Shown: positions 5,865 through 13,948 of the stretch, piece by piece
How positions within the stretch are numbered: the first letter of the stretch is position 1
Layout of the letters: each line of letters starts with the position of its first letter
Assembly (NCBI GenBank): GCA_902797895.1
Contig: CADBUS010000036.1
Span: 1-16,190, forward strand
Reading direction: 5' to 3'
Source: an uncultured Bacteroidia bacterium
Lineage (GTDB): Bacteria; Bacteroidota; Bacteroidia; Bacteroidales; UBA932
DNA: 16,190 nucleotides
Notes under the pieces: generated by a model
What the model was told of the DNA's origin: nothing
Databases searched by the model: none
Seen by the model: only the letters and a program-made list of their open reading frames with translations
Made by a program: the position numbers and the translations under genes

Positions 5865-8800
5865 ATGTGCATTAAAAGAAATCTTTGCAAGTTATTCTTT
5901 CTTGCATTTGTAGCAACCTCGCTACTCTTTACAAGTGAGGTTGTTATGGCACAGAACCTGCAGGTATCCGGTACTGTTACCGATAAAGCAGGCGAACCTG
6001 TTGTTGGTGCATACGTTCAAGTTCAAGGAACAAGAACAGGCACATCAACCAACATTGATGGTAAATACTCCCTCAACGCACCTTCCAACGGCACATTGGT
6101 GGTTACACTAATGGGTTACGAGACCGTGTATGAGAAGATAAACGGCAGAGCCGTTATCAATATCGTGCTGAGCGAGAGCGCAGAGACTCTTAAAGATGTT
6201 GTAATTGTAGGTTACGGCACACAGAGAAAGGCAAATCTTACAGGTGCTGTTGCATCTGTAGATGTAGCCAAAACTCTTGAGGCCAAAGCTACTTCAGATT
6301 TGGGAAAATCTCTCCAAGGTGCTGTACCAGGCCTTACTATCCTCAACACGAGAGGTAAGATTGGAGATGATCCAAGCATTGTAATCCGTGGTATCGGTAC
6401 CCTCTCAAACAGTGGTACCTCTACTCCGCTCTACATTGTTGACGGCGTTCCAATTGACAATATCTCCTTCCTTAACTCACAGGATATTGAGAGCATTTCT
6501 GTTTTGAAGGATGCTGCCTCTGCCTCCATCTATGGAACAAGAGCTGCATTCGGTGTTGTTCTCATCACCACAAAAACTGCCAAGACTCAAGAGAAGGCCG
6601 TAGTTAGCTACACCAACAACTTTGGTTGGAGCAGAGCTACCGTACTCCCTGATTATCCGACTGTTATGGAGCAGGTTAACGGACTTTTGGATGCCAACAA
6701 CCGCGCCGGTTTGGAGAACGAGTTATTTGGTATGTATATGGACAGCCCTGAATTCCTTGCAGGCGTTACCAACTGGCAGAACAAGCACGGCAAAAAGGCT
6801 CTTTATCGCGATATGGTAGAGGGCGATGATTACATCAGCGGAGTTGGTTACTTTGCAGACTGGGATGTGCAGCGCATTCTCTTTAACAGAGCTGCTCCTT
6901 CTCAGAACCATACAGTATCCGTACAGGGTGTTTCCGGTAATACAAATTACTATGTATCATTTGGATATGACCGCCAGCAGGGCCTTATGAAGTTCAATCC
7001 TGATGTATTGAACAAATACTCTGCTACCGTAAATGTATCCTCAAAGGTTAGCCGTTTCTTGGAGATTGGTGCAAGGGTTGGATATGTAAACAAAGATTAC
7101 CAAGATCCTACAGATGCTATGCGTAGTGGAGACTACCAGTACCTTTGGAGATGGGGTAGTTTCTTTGGCCCTTGGGGTACAATCAATGGCGTAGATACTC
7201 GTAACACTATTGCATATCGTATGCAGGCAGGCGACAGCTACACTAAGAGAGACGCTCTCCGTTTGGGCGGCTTTGCCAAGTTTAACATCATTGAGGGGCT
7301 TACCCTTAATGCAGATTTCACCTACCTGTTCAACACTATGAGGTACAAACAGGCAAATATTCCTGTTCGCCTTTACAACACTTGGAGCGTAACTCCTGAG
7401 GAGACCACACTCAATACCTCTACCAATGTTATTCAGGAGCAGGAGCAGAGAAGAGGCTGGAACACAAACATTTATGGAAACTACAGAGTTTCGTTTGCAG
7501 ATGTTCACAACCTCAACTTTATGCTCGGTTTTAATGCAGATGCTTCTGAGTATGAGTGGTGGAGACAGAAAAATAATACCTTGTTAGATGACAATCTGCA
7601 GGAACTCATTCTTACTAAAGACCTTGCAGAGAGCAAAAGCGCGCACAGCAAGGTTGCTTCTGCCGGCTTCTTTGGCCGTATCAATTATGACTATAAGGGC
7701 AAATATCTGTTGGAACTTAATGGCCGTTACGATGGTTCTTCCAAGTTCCCTGCAAATGATCGTTGGGCATTCTTCCCATCTGCTTCTGCAGGTTGGAGAA
7801 TTAGCGAGGAACCGTTCTTTGAGAGCCTTAAACCAACCATCAGCTCTGCTAAGCTGAGAGCTTCATACGGTGTTGTAGGTAACCAGGAGGTAGGTGCCGA
7901 TATGTATCTGCAGACAATTGAACGTTACACCAGCAATGTAAACTGGCTTGGCAACGGTAACCTCAAGTACGATAACTTTGGAATGCCTAAATTAGTATCT
8001 GCAACTCTCACTTGGGAGAGCTTGGCTACCACCAACATAGGTTTGGATTTGGGCTTTATGGGCGGAGACCTTAATGTATCGTTCGACTGGTTCCAGAGAG
8101 ACACTAAAGAGATGCTTGCTCCAGGCCAGACAATGCCTCAGGTGTTGGGTGCCTCAGCAGCTAACGAAAATGCAGGTTCTCTCCGTTCACGCGGTTGGGA
8201 GTTCAATATTGAGTGGAGACACAACTTCAACGGAGTTAATGTATATGCTATCGGTAACATAGGAGACTACAAGACTACCGTTACCAAGTGGAACAACAAC
8301 TCTACACTCCTTAACTCCAACTACTCAGGCAAGCGCTATGGAGATATTTGGGGATTTAAGACAGACAGATATTTCACCTCAGCAGACTTTAACGGTGTTG
8401 ATGGCTCAGGTAAGCCAATCTACGCATCGGGCGTTGCCTCACAAAGAGGCCTTGAGCAGGGTGCATTCGTATTCGGCCCTGGTGATATCAAGTTTGTTGA
8501 TGTTAACGGAGATGGTGTTATTGATGGCGGCGATGGTACTGCAGAAAACCACGGAGACCTCGTAGTTATAGGTAACACTCAGCCACGCTATCAGTACAGC
8601 TTGCGCATTGGCGGCGAGTGGAACGGATTTGATTTGGATCTCTTCTTCCAGGGCGTTGGAAAACGCAATATGTGGACCCAGTCTGCATTTGTAATGCCAC
8701 TTATGAGAGGTGCAGATGCTATCTACAAGAATCAGACAAGTTATGTTACAGATGCCGATTATAAGGCCGGTAACATAGACCAGAATGCCACATATCCTCG

Positions 8801-9143
8801 TATGTTCCCTGGTAATGCAGGGCAGGGTACTATATCTGTAATAAGTGGTGGTAACCATAACTTCTACCCACAGAGCAAGTATCTTGTAAATATGGCTTAC
8901 CTCCGTCTTAAGAACATAACCTTGGGCTATACTCTTCCAAAAAATATAACCCAGAAGGTTAGAATAGACAAGATTAGGGTTTATGCAAGCATTACAAATG
9001 CCTTTGATATTATCAACCACACTAAGAAATTTGGTTTGGACCCTGAGGTTAATACCGGTAATGGTTCTTTAGGTAATGGTGTATGGGGCCGTACAGATCC
9101 ATTTATGCGTACCTACTCTTGCGGTTTACAGTTCACATTTTAA
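5865..9143 (+). CDS. SusC/RagA-family TonB-dependent outer-membrane transporter
   Basis: A 1092-residue outer-membrane importer that, with its SusD partner, takes up large ligands (glycans or peptides) using energy from TonB-ExbBD. Residues 1-30 form a signal peptide ending VVMAQ. Residues about 31-105 are the carboxypeptidase-regulatory-like domain typical of SusC (VSGTVTDKAGEPVVGAYV). The SusC signature DVVIVGYGTQ (111-120) precedes the plug domain (about 123-237), which carries LYIVDGVPID and ASIYGTRAAFGVVLITTK. The rest is the beta-barrel, ending in a C-terminal Phe (GLQFTF) as barrel assembly requires. Residues 879-887 (DVNGDGVID) form an EF-hand-like calcium loop. Length is normal for the family. 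The SusD gene begins 16 bases after the stop. The ligand cannot be read from the sequence. Confidence 0.97.
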   Translation: MCIKRNLCKLFFLAFVATSLLFTSEVVMAQNLQVSGTVTDKAGEPVVGAYVQVQGTRTGTSTNIDGKYSLNAPSNGTLVVTLMGYETVYEKINGRAVINIVLSESAETLKDVVIVGYGTQRKANLTGAVASVDVAKTLEAKATSDLGKSLQGAVPGLTILNTRGKIGDDPSIVIRGIGTLSNSGTSTPLYIVDGVPIDNISFLNSQDIESISVLKDAASASIYGTRAAFGVVLITTKTAKTQEKAVVSYTNNFGWSRATVLPDYPTVMEQVNGLLDANNRAGLENELFGMYMDSPEFLAGVTNWQNKHGKKALYRDMVEGDDYISGVGYFADWDVQRILFNRAAPSQNHTVSVQGVSGNTNYYVSFGYDRQQGLMKFNPDVLNKYSATVNVSSKVSRFLEIGARVGYVNKDYQDPTDAMRSGDYQYLWRWGSFFGPWGTINGVDTRNTIAYRMQAGDSYTKRDALRLGGFAKFNIIEGLTLNADFTYLFNTMRYKQANIPVRLYNTWSVTPEETTLNTSTNVIQEQEQRRGWNTNIYGNYRVSFADVHNLNFMLGFNADASEYEWWRQKNNTLLDDNLQELILTKDLAESKSAHSKVASAGFFGRINYDYKGKYLLELNGRYDGSSKFPANDRWAFFPSASAGWRISEEPFFESLKPTISSAKLRASYGVVGNQEVGADMYLQTIERYTSNVNWLGNGNLKYDNFGMPKLVSATLTWESLATTNIGLDLGFMGGDLNVSFDWFQRDTKEMLAPGQTMPQVLGASAANENAGSLRSRGWEFNIEWRHNFNGVNVYAIGNIGDYKTTVTKWNNNSTLLNSNYSGKRYGDIWGFKTDRYFTSADFNGVDGSGKPIYASGVASQRGLEQGAFVFGPGDIKFVDVNGDGVIDGGDGTAENHGDLVVIGNTQPRYQYSLRIGGEWNGFDLDLFFQGVGKRNMWTQSAFVMPLMRGADAIYKNQTSYVTDADYKAGNIDQNATYPRMFPGNAGQGTISVISGGNHNFYPQSKYLVNMAYLRLKNITLGYTLPKNITQKVRIDKIRVYASITNAFDIINHTKKFGLDPEVNTGNGSLGNGVWGRTDPFMRTYSCGLQFTF

Positions 9144-9145
9144 TT

Positions 9146-9150
9146 AGGAG
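9146..9150 (+). promoter_or_regulatory. Shine-Dalgarno sequence of susD
   Basis: AGGAG ends nine bases before the susD ATG at 9160, inside the 16-base susC-susD gap. Clear Shine-Dalgarno sites are uncommon in this phylum, and this one supports the chosen start. Confidence 0.55.
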
Positions 9151-9159
9151 ATTACTGAT

Positions 9160-10899
9160 ATGAAAAGTATTAAATATATTGTTTTAGCACTCTCTTTTGT
9201 TGCAGTTTTGAGCTGTAACAAGTTCTTGGATAAGAAGCCGTTAGATAAGTTTACAGACGATAACTTCTGGACAAGCGAGAATAATGTGCAAACCTTTGCC
9301 AACACATTCTATGGGCAGTTTAGCGGCTATGGCAATGGTGGCGGTAGCGGTGTTTTCTACTTCCCTACTCTCAACGATAATCAGGCCAGCAATGGTTTCA
9401 CCCAGTGGAGCTACACAAATGTGCCTGCATCTATAAGCCTTTGGAGCAGTGGCTACACTGAGCTACGCCGTGCAAACCTTATGATTGATAGAATCCCCGG
9501 CATAGCGAGTATGAGCGATGCTGCAAAGAACAACTGGATTGGCGTAGCACGCCTTTACAGAGCTTTGATGCACTATCAGCTTGTACGTGCCTTTGGAGAT
9601 ATTATCTATGTAGATAAGGTGTTGGATGTTACAGATGAGGATAAGGAGCTTTATCTGTATGGCGACAGACAAGACAGAGACCTTGTTATGGATAAGGTTT
9701 TGGAGGACTTGAATTTTGCAGTTGCAAACATTACAATGAATCCGACATCAAGAGTACTCTTCAATGCCAATGTTGCAAATGCAATCAAATCTGAGATTTG
9801 TCTTTACGAGGGAACCTTCTGCAAGTATCGTTCTGCAGCAGATGGTCAAAAGCCGGCTGACGCAAGCCGTGCAAACAAGTTCCTCACAGAGGCAAAGAAT
9901 GCCAGTCAGGCTATTATGAGCAACTCTATGTACTCGCTCAATAGCTCATATATTGGCAACTACAACTCAGATGACCTTAAAGACAACAAGGAGATGATTC
10001 TCTATAAGCACTATGTAACAGGTGCGCTTGTTCACTCTACTATAGACTACACCTGCTCCTCCACAATGCAGAGCGGTATGAGCAAAGATGCTTTTGACAG
10101 CTACCTCTTTACAGATGGTAACCCACTTGCTACCACAACTTTGGACAAGAGCGACCATCCTAAGTACGATGCTACTACCAAGAATCTACTTATGAATGAT
10201 CTGCTGAAGGTTAGAGATGCTCGTCTTTCTGCAGCTATTGATTCTGTACTTATGTATAGAGGTAATGGTTATGTAAGGTTTGATGTTGGTATGGAGACCA
10301 CCTCCTCTACAGGTTATGGAGTTTATAAGTTTGACAACAGCAAATTCCCTGTAATCTATCGTAACCAAACAAGCTCTAACTACTCAGATGCCCCTATTTA
10401 CTGGCTATCAAACATATTGCTTAACTATGCAGAGGCTTGTGCAGAGCTTGGCTCTATCACTCAGGCAGATTTGGACAAATCTATCAACCTGTTGCGTAAG
10501 AGAGCAAAACTTCCTAACCTTACAACCTCTCCAGCTGCCGACCCTGCAAACAATATGGGTGTAAGCAACATTATTTGGGAGGTGAGAAGAGAGAGAAGGG
10601 TTGAGCTTATGTACGATAATAACGACCGTTACTGGAGCCTTATCCGTTGGCATCAGTTGGATAAACTTGATACCAAGAACCATCCTAACCAAGTATTGGG
10701 AGCATACGTTATGGATGACCCTATTATGTCAGATCCGGCAGCTAATAAGCCAACTGTAAATAGTGCCGGCTATATTGATGCAAGCCAAGGGCTTAACAGA
10801 CTCTATGAGGCTAAGCACTATCTCTATCCTATACCTTCAGGTCAGATAGACCTTTACAAGGCTGCAGGTAAGACTCTTACCCAGAACTACGGCTGGTAG
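9160..10899 (+). CDS. SusD/RagB-family nutrient-binding outer-membrane lipoprotein
   Basis: A 579-residue surface lipoprotein that forms the lid over the SusC channel and binds the ligand. The N terminus is a lipoprotein signal peptide with Cys19 in VAVLSC, followed by NKFLDKKPLDKF, typical of mature SusD starts. The SusD N-terminal region includes DNFWTSENNVQTFANTFY and TPR-like helices such as WIGVARLYRALMHYQLVRAFGD. The C-terminal RagB/SusD region includes WLSNILLNYAEACAELG, NNDRYWSLIRWHQLDKL and the conserved ending YPIPSGQIDL…LTQNYGW. It is cotranscribed with susC, and the operon ends at the strong terminator at 10942-10976. No enzyme gene follows, so the pair is either an orphan or works with genes elsewhere. 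Confidence 0.97.
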   Translation: MKSIKYIVLALSFVAVLSCNKFLDKKPLDKFTDDNFWTSENNVQTFANTFYGQFSGYGNGGGSGVFYFPTLNDNQASNGFTQWSYTNVPASISLWSSGYTELRRANLMIDRIPGIASMSDAAKNNWIGVARLYRALMHYQLVRAFGDIIYVDKVLDVTDEDKELYLYGDRQDRDLVMDKVLEDLNFAVANITMNPTSRVLFNANVANAIKSEICLYEGTFCKYRSAADGQKPADASRANKFLTEAKNASQAIMSNSMYSLNSSYIGNYNSDDLKDNKEMILYKHYVTGALVHSTIDYTCSSTMQSGMSKDAFDSYLFTDGNPLATTTLDKSDHPKYDATTKNLLMNDLLKVRDARLSAAIDSVLMYRGNGYVRFDVGMETTSSTGYGVYKFDNSKFPVIYRNQTSSNYSDAPIYWLSNILLNYAEACAELGSITQADLDKSINLLRKRAKLPNLTTSPAADPANNMGVSNIIWEVRRERRVELMYDNNDRYWSLIRWHQLDKLDTKNHPNQVLGAYVMDDPIMSDPAANKPTVNSAGYIDASQGLNRLYEAKHYLYPIPSGQIDLYKAAGKTLTQNYGW

Positions 10900-10941
10900 C
10901 AGATTACATTTTTCATAATACGTTTTTTAAAGATTGGTGTG

Positions 10942-10976
10942 GAGAGGCCGGAATAACATTCCGGCCTCTCTTTTTT
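10942..10976 (+). terminator. Intrinsic terminator of the susC-susD operon
   Basis: A perfect 13-bp GC-rich stem (10942-10954 with 10958-10970; core GAGAGGCCGGAAT) with an AAC loop is followed immediately by six T. It lies 43 bases after the susD stop. This is a textbook rho-independent terminator. Confidence 0.95.
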
Positions 10977-10986
10977 ATGGTAATAG

Positions 10987-11023
10987 AAAAAAATAGTATG
11001 CTCGGCATAATGCCGAGCATACT
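10987..11023 (-). terminator. Intrinsic terminator of the rpsB-tsf transcript
   Basis: A perfect 13-bp stem pairs 10995-11007 with 11011-11023 around a 3-base loop (core AGTATGCTCGGCA). Read on the minus strand it is followed by A and then seven T (10987-10993). It lies 49 bases after the tsf stop and faces the susCD terminator, giving two separate, oppositely directed terminators 18 bases apart. Confidence 0.9.
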
Positions 11024-11053
11024 TAAAATCGTTTGAGCTTGTGAGAGAGCTCT

Positions 11054-11084
11054 TTATCAGAAGAGATATTCTCTAATCTGATAA
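11054..11084 (-). other. Hairpin across the tsf stop codon
   Basis: TTATCAGA (11054-11061) pairs with TCTGATAA (11077-11084), and inside it AGAGA (11062-11066) pairs with TCTCT (11070-11074) with a 2-base bulge. The structure covers the last codons and stop of tsf, upstream of the true terminator. It may protect the mRNA 3' end or be incidental. Confidence 0.4.
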
Positions 11085-11900
11085 TGAGAATCTGTAGAAG
11101 GCTACAACCTTAGCCTCTGCATCCATTCTCTTAATATACTGAGCTACAGTCTCTTTACCATCTCCAAGGGCAAGAATCTGCTCGTTCAGAGTCTTCTCCT
11201 TAAAGAATTTCTGGAGCTTGCCCTCTACTATGCGCTCTGCAATAGCAGCAGGCTTACCCTCTTGAGCAACCTCCTCGCGGTATATCTTTAGCTCGCTCTC
11301 TATTACCTCCTTAGGGCAATCCTCCTTGGAGATAGATACAGGAACCATTGCGGTAATCTGCATAGCAATCTCCTTAACAACCTCATCTGCAACCTGCTTG
11401 TTAAAGCCAACTATGGTAGCAACCTTCTGGTTGTTGTGGATATAGTAGCCTGTGTAAGGAGCCTCTATCTTGTGGTAAGCAGCTATCACGTGTTTCTCAC
11501 CGCTCTTACCTGTCTGATCCATAATGGCATCCTCTATTGTAAGCTCACCAACTTTGCACTTTTTAAGAGCATCCACATCTGCAGGGAGAGCTGCTATAGT
11601 AGCATCTGCTATACCATTTGCAAGTGCCTGGAAACCCTCGGTCTTTGCAACAAAATCGGTCTCGCAGCCAAGGCATACAAGAATAGCCTTGCTCTTGTCT
11701 GAATTGGTTCTTGCCAATACAGCGCCCTCAGTAGTCTCTCTATCTGAACGCTTTGCAGCAATAACCTTACCTTTCTCCCTAAGAATCTCCTTTGCTCTGT
11801 CAAAATCTCCCTCAGCCTCAATAAGAGCATTCTTACAATCCATCATACCAGCCTGCGTCATCTGGCGCAGCTTCATTACATCTGATGCTTTAATTTCCAT
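11073..11900 (-). CDS. tsf: Elongation factor Ts
   Basis: A 275-residue cytoplasmic protein that regenerates EF-Tu-GTP by displacing GDP. The N-terminal UBA-like domain (residues about 1-55; VMKLRQMTQAGMMDCKNAL) is followed by the EF-Tu-contacting TDFV motif (81-84, in CETDFVAKTEGF) and the core dimerisation subdomains (…QITAMVPVSISKEDCP…). Residues about 215-255 (PAAIAERIVEGKLQKFFKE) fit the coiled-coil part of the family. The length is close to the E. coli protein and, from memory, shorter than the roughly 330-residue Bacteroides proteins. The start is supported by AGGAG (11907-11911), six bases before the ATG. It lies 15 bases after rpsB and ends before the terminator at 10987-11023. Confidence 0.97.
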   Translation of the reverse strand: MEIKASDVMKLRQMTQAGMMDCKNALIEAEGDFDRAKEILREKGKVIAAKRSDRETTEGAVLARTNSDKSKAILVCLGCETDFVAKTEGFQALANGIADATIAALPADVDALKKCKVGELTIEDAIMDQTGKSGEKHVIAAYHKIEAPYTGYYIHNNQKVATIVGFNKQVADEVVKEIAMQITAMVPVSISKEDCPKEVIESELKIYREEVAQEGKPAAIAERIVEGKLQKFFKEKTLNEQILALGDGKETVAQYIKRMDAEAKVVAFYRFSLSD

Positions 11901-11906
11901 AATAAA

Positions 11907-11911
11907 CTCCT
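11907..11911 (-). promoter_or_regulatory. Shine-Dalgarno sequence of tsf
   Basis: On the minus strand AGGAG sits six bases before the tsf ATG, in the 15-base rpsB-tsf gap. It is one of only two clear Shine-Dalgarno sites in the window and fixes the tsf start. Confidence 0.6.
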
Positions 11912-11915
11912 TTAA

Positions 11916-12794
11916 TTATTCAGCCTTCTCTTTTGGCTCCTGAGCCTTCTTAGCAGGCTTTACATTATCTGTATTCACTTTTCTGCGAGGGCGTATCTTC
12001 TTGCCTTCTGGAACTACATCAGAAGCCTTCTTCTCGTTCTCCATCTTTGCAAGCTCCTTATCCTTAGCCCTCTTCTCATCCTCTGCAGCCTGTTTCTCCT
12101 TCTCTAACTTCCTCTCCTCCAAGCCCTCTGCAATGGCGCCGCAAAGAGCGCTCACTACAACTGCAACAGACTTTGAAGCATCGTCATTAGCCGGAATTAC
12201 ATAATCTATCGGAGTAGGATCGCAGCAAGTATCAACCATCGCGATTACAGGTATATTGAGCCTCTTAGCCTCCTTAACGGCATTGGCCTCTTTCTGTATA
12301 TCTACAACAAACAGTGCGGATGGCAGACGATTAAGGTCTGCGATAGAACCGAGGTTCTTCTCCAATTTTGCTCTCTGACGGTCTATCTGCAACTTCTCGC
12401 GCTTTGCAAGAGTCTCATAAGTACCGTCTTGTTTCATCTTATCTATGGTGTTCATCTTCTTAACAGCCTTCCTGATTGTAGGGAAGTTGGTAAGCATTCC
12501 ACCAGGCCAACGCTCTGTAACGTATGGCATATTTACGGATTTAGCCTTCTCCGCAATAATATCTTTTGCCTGCTTCTTTGTGGCAACAAAGAGAACTCGC
12601 CTGCCTGCGCGGGCAAGATTCTTAAGCATAGCGGCCGCATCGTCTATCATAAGCACGGTTTTGTGCAAATCTATGATGTGGATTCCACCCTTCTCCATAA
12701 AGATATATGGAGCCATCTTAGGATTCCATTTTCTCTTAAGATGGCCAAAGTGAGAACCGGCCTCTAATAATTCTTGGAAATTTGTTCTTGGCAT
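11916..12794 (-). CDS. rpsB: 30S ribosomal protein S2
   Basis: S2 binds late to the small subunit near the mRNA exit region and is needed, with S1, for initiation. The start is taken at the ATG at 12792-12794 (MPRTNFQELLEAGSHFGH), giving 292 residues. The reading frame stays open for 32 more codons upstream to 12890, but those residues do not resemble S2 and fall in the structured leader. Signatures are LEAGSHFGHLKRKWNPKM, IFMEKGGIHIIDLHKT, ATKKQAKDI, ERWPGGMLTNF, ALFVVDIQKEANAVKEA and MVDTCCDPTPIDYVIPAND. The last 65 or so residues (from about LEERKLEKEKQ) are a highly charged Lys/Glu-rich tail, longer than in E. coli; tails of this kind occur in other Bacteroidales. tsf follows after 15 bases. 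Confidence 0.97.
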   Translation of the reverse strand: MPRTNFQELLEAGSHFGHLKRKWNPKMAPYIFMEKGGIHIIDLHKTVLMIDDAAAMLKNLARAGRRVLFVATKKQAKDIIAEKAKSVNMPYVTERWPGGMLTNFPTIRKAVKKMNTIDKMKQDGTYETLAKREKLQIDRQRAKLEKNLGSIADLNRLPSALFVVDIQKEANAVKEAKRLNIPVIAMVDTCCDPTPIDYVIPANDDASKSVAVVVSALCGAIAEGLEERKLEKEKQAAEDEKRAKDKELAKMENEKKASDVVPEGKKIRPRRKVNTDNVKPAKKAQEPKEKAE

Positions 12795-12824
12795 TTTTTC
12801 TCTTTTTAATGCGTTTTTAATTGT

Positions 12825-12941
12825 GAGGCTCTCTGCCTCTTTTTGCTCCCGACAGTTTATTTCGGCCTGCCGGCAACCTCTTTTCATCAATCTATGGGCA
12901 GTGCTTTATGCAATCCCGTAGATTTTCCGCAGAAGAGCAAA
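12825..12941 (-). promoter_or_regulatory. Structured leader upstream of rpsB (three hairpins)
   Basis: Read on the minus strand, three hairpins lie in the 226-base gap between rpsI and rpsB. Hairpin 1 pairs AATCTACGGG (12924-12915) with CCCATAGATT (12898-12889), one C-A mismatch, enclosing a small TGC/GCA stem. Hairpin 2 pairs CCGGCAG (12873-12867) with CTGTCGG (12855-12849), all seven pairs with one G-U. Hairpin 3 is GAGGC-AGAGA-GCCTC (12839-12825). A weak promoter is possible just before them: ACACTTTG ending at 12938, with a TTG 20 bases upstream. S2 represses its own operon through a 5' leader in E. coli; that this is such a leader is inference. No intrinsic terminator separates rpsI from rpsB. 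Confidence 0.45.
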
Positions 12942-13020
12942 GTGTTGTAGTCTTTATTGTTTTAACAAGTTGAATCATACACTTTTAGCCCCTTCTGTGC
13001 TGATTGTTAAGCGTAAGGCA

Positions 13021-13410
13021 TTAACGTTTGCTGAACTGGAAGCGTCTGCGTGCACCAGGCTGGCCAGGCTTCTTACGCTCCACCTCTCTTGCATCTCTTG
13101 AGAGGAAACCCTCCTTCTTGAGAGTTGAGCGGTATGCCTCTGCATCTATCTTGCAGAGAGCGCGGGCTATTGCAAGGCGCAAAGCCTCTGCCTGTCCTTT
13201 GATACCACCACCGTCAAGGTTCACCTGAATATCAAAACTACCTTGAGTGTTGGTAACTGTAAGCGGCTGCAAAACAATATACTTGAGGGAATCATCAGGG
13301 AAATATACCCCAAGCTCCTTTCCGTTGATTGTAATGTTGCCTTTACCTGCATTCACATAAACGCGAGCCACAGCTGTCTTACGTCTTCCAAGGGCGTTAA
13401 TTTTCTCCAT
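13021..13410 (-). CDS. rpsI: 30S ribosomal protein S9
   Basis: A 129-residue small-subunit protein whose C-terminal tail reaches the P-site tRNA. Family signatures are the N-terminal LGRRKTAVARVYV with ITINGKEL, GGGIKGQAEALRLAIARAL in the middle, and the basic tail RKKPGQPGARRRFQFSKR ending in the conserved KR. Length is standard. The ATG lies only four bases after the rplM stop and has no Shine-Dalgarno, so translation is probably coupled to rplM. The same L13-S9 pairing occurs across bacteria. Confidence 0.98.
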   Translation of the reverse strand: MEKINALGRRKTAVARVYVNAGKGNITINGKELGVYFPDDSLKYIVLQPLTVTNTQGSFDIQVNLDGGGIKGQAEALRLAIARALCKIDAEAYRSTLKKEGFLSRDAREVERKKPGQPGARRRFQFSKR

Positions 13411-13414
13411 TGCT

Positions 13415-13867
13415 CTAAATTTCGTTTAAAGTGATTGTTTTTGGTTTCTGAGCCTCGTGCGGATGGTTCTCGCCTGCATATACGTGCAAATTGCGGAACA
13501 TTTGAGCGCCGAGTTTTGTTTTAGGAAGCATACCTCTTACAGCCTCCTCGATAACTGCTACCGGCTTACGTTTGAGCAACTCTGCAGGAGTTGTAAAACG
13601 CTGGCCGCCAGGATAACCGGTGTGCCTTACGTACACCTTGTCTGTCAACTTCTTGCCTGTGAGGCGCACCTTCTCTGCGTTAATGACAATAACATTGTCT
13701 CCGCAATCTGTGTGAGGTGTGAAGTTGGCCTTGTTCTTGCCACGCAGCAAAAGTGCCAAGCGAGAGGCAAGACGTCCTAAAACCAGGTCTGTTGCATCAA
13801 TAACAACCCACTCCTTTGTAGCAGAGGCTGCATTCACAAAGACCGATTTGTAACTTCTGTAATCCAC
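13415..13867 (-). CDS. rplM: 50S ribosomal protein L13
   Basis: A 150-residue large-subunit protein that acts early in 50S assembly. Signatures are KEWVVIDATDLVLGRLASRLA, NFTPHTDCGDNVIVINAEKV, the conserved TGYPGGQR, and GMLPKTKLGAQMFRNLHVYAG near the end. The start codon is GTG at 13865-13867, giving MDYRSYKSVFVNA, which aligns with the usual Bacteroidales N terminus (M-D-x-x-SYKT); a later start would remove it. It is the first gene of the rplM-rpsI-rpsB-tsf cluster, with the promoter box at 13900-13907 about 30 bases upstream, and it diverges from dusB. Confidence 0.97.
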   Translation of the reverse strand: MDYRSYKSVFVNAASATKEWVVIDATDLVLGRLASRLALLLRGKNKANFTPHTDCGDNVIVINAEKVRLTGKKLTDKVYVRHTGYPGGQRFTTPAELLKRKPVAVIEEAVRGMLPKTKLGAQMFRNLHVYAGENHPHEAQKPKTITLNEI

Positions 13868-13899
13868 TGTTTGTTGTATTAAAATTAATAAAAGGGCTG

Positions 13900-13907
13900 C
13901 AAAGGTA
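13900..13907 (-). promoter_or_regulatory. Bacteroidetes-type -7 box (TACCTTTG) for the ribosomal cluster
   Basis: On the minus strand the sequence is TACCTTTG followed by CAGCCC, an exact TAnnTTTG match. A TTTG lies upstream at 13924-13927, but the 16-base spacing is shorter than the usual 20 or so. The leader to the rplM GTG would be about 25 bases. Confidence 0.65.
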
Positions 13908-13936
13908 AGAAAAATTTTCCAAACAAAAATAATAAC

Positions 13937-13944
13937 TACATTTG
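13937..13944 (+). promoter_or_regulatory. Bacteroidetes-type -7 box (TACATTTG) for dusB
   Basis: TACATTTG matches TAnnTTTG and ends four bases before the dusB ATG. Transcription starting five or so bases after the box would begin at or next to the ATG, giving a leaderless message. The box lies back to back with the rplM promoter, 29 bases away. Confidence 0.5.
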
Positions 13945-13948
13945 CCCT

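Noticed and set aside
8439..9020. A 193-codon minus-strand ORF inside susC
   Set aside because: It is fully antisense to the conserved barrel region of SusC, has no recognisable domain, and looks like a codon-usage shadow.
12795..12890. Possible 32-residue N-terminal extension of ribosomal protein S2 starting at 12890
   Set aside because: The extra residues do not resemble any S2 N terminus, they cover two of the leader hairpins (12825-12839 and 12849-12873) and enter the arm of the first, and MPRTNFQELLEAG at 12794 is the expected start.
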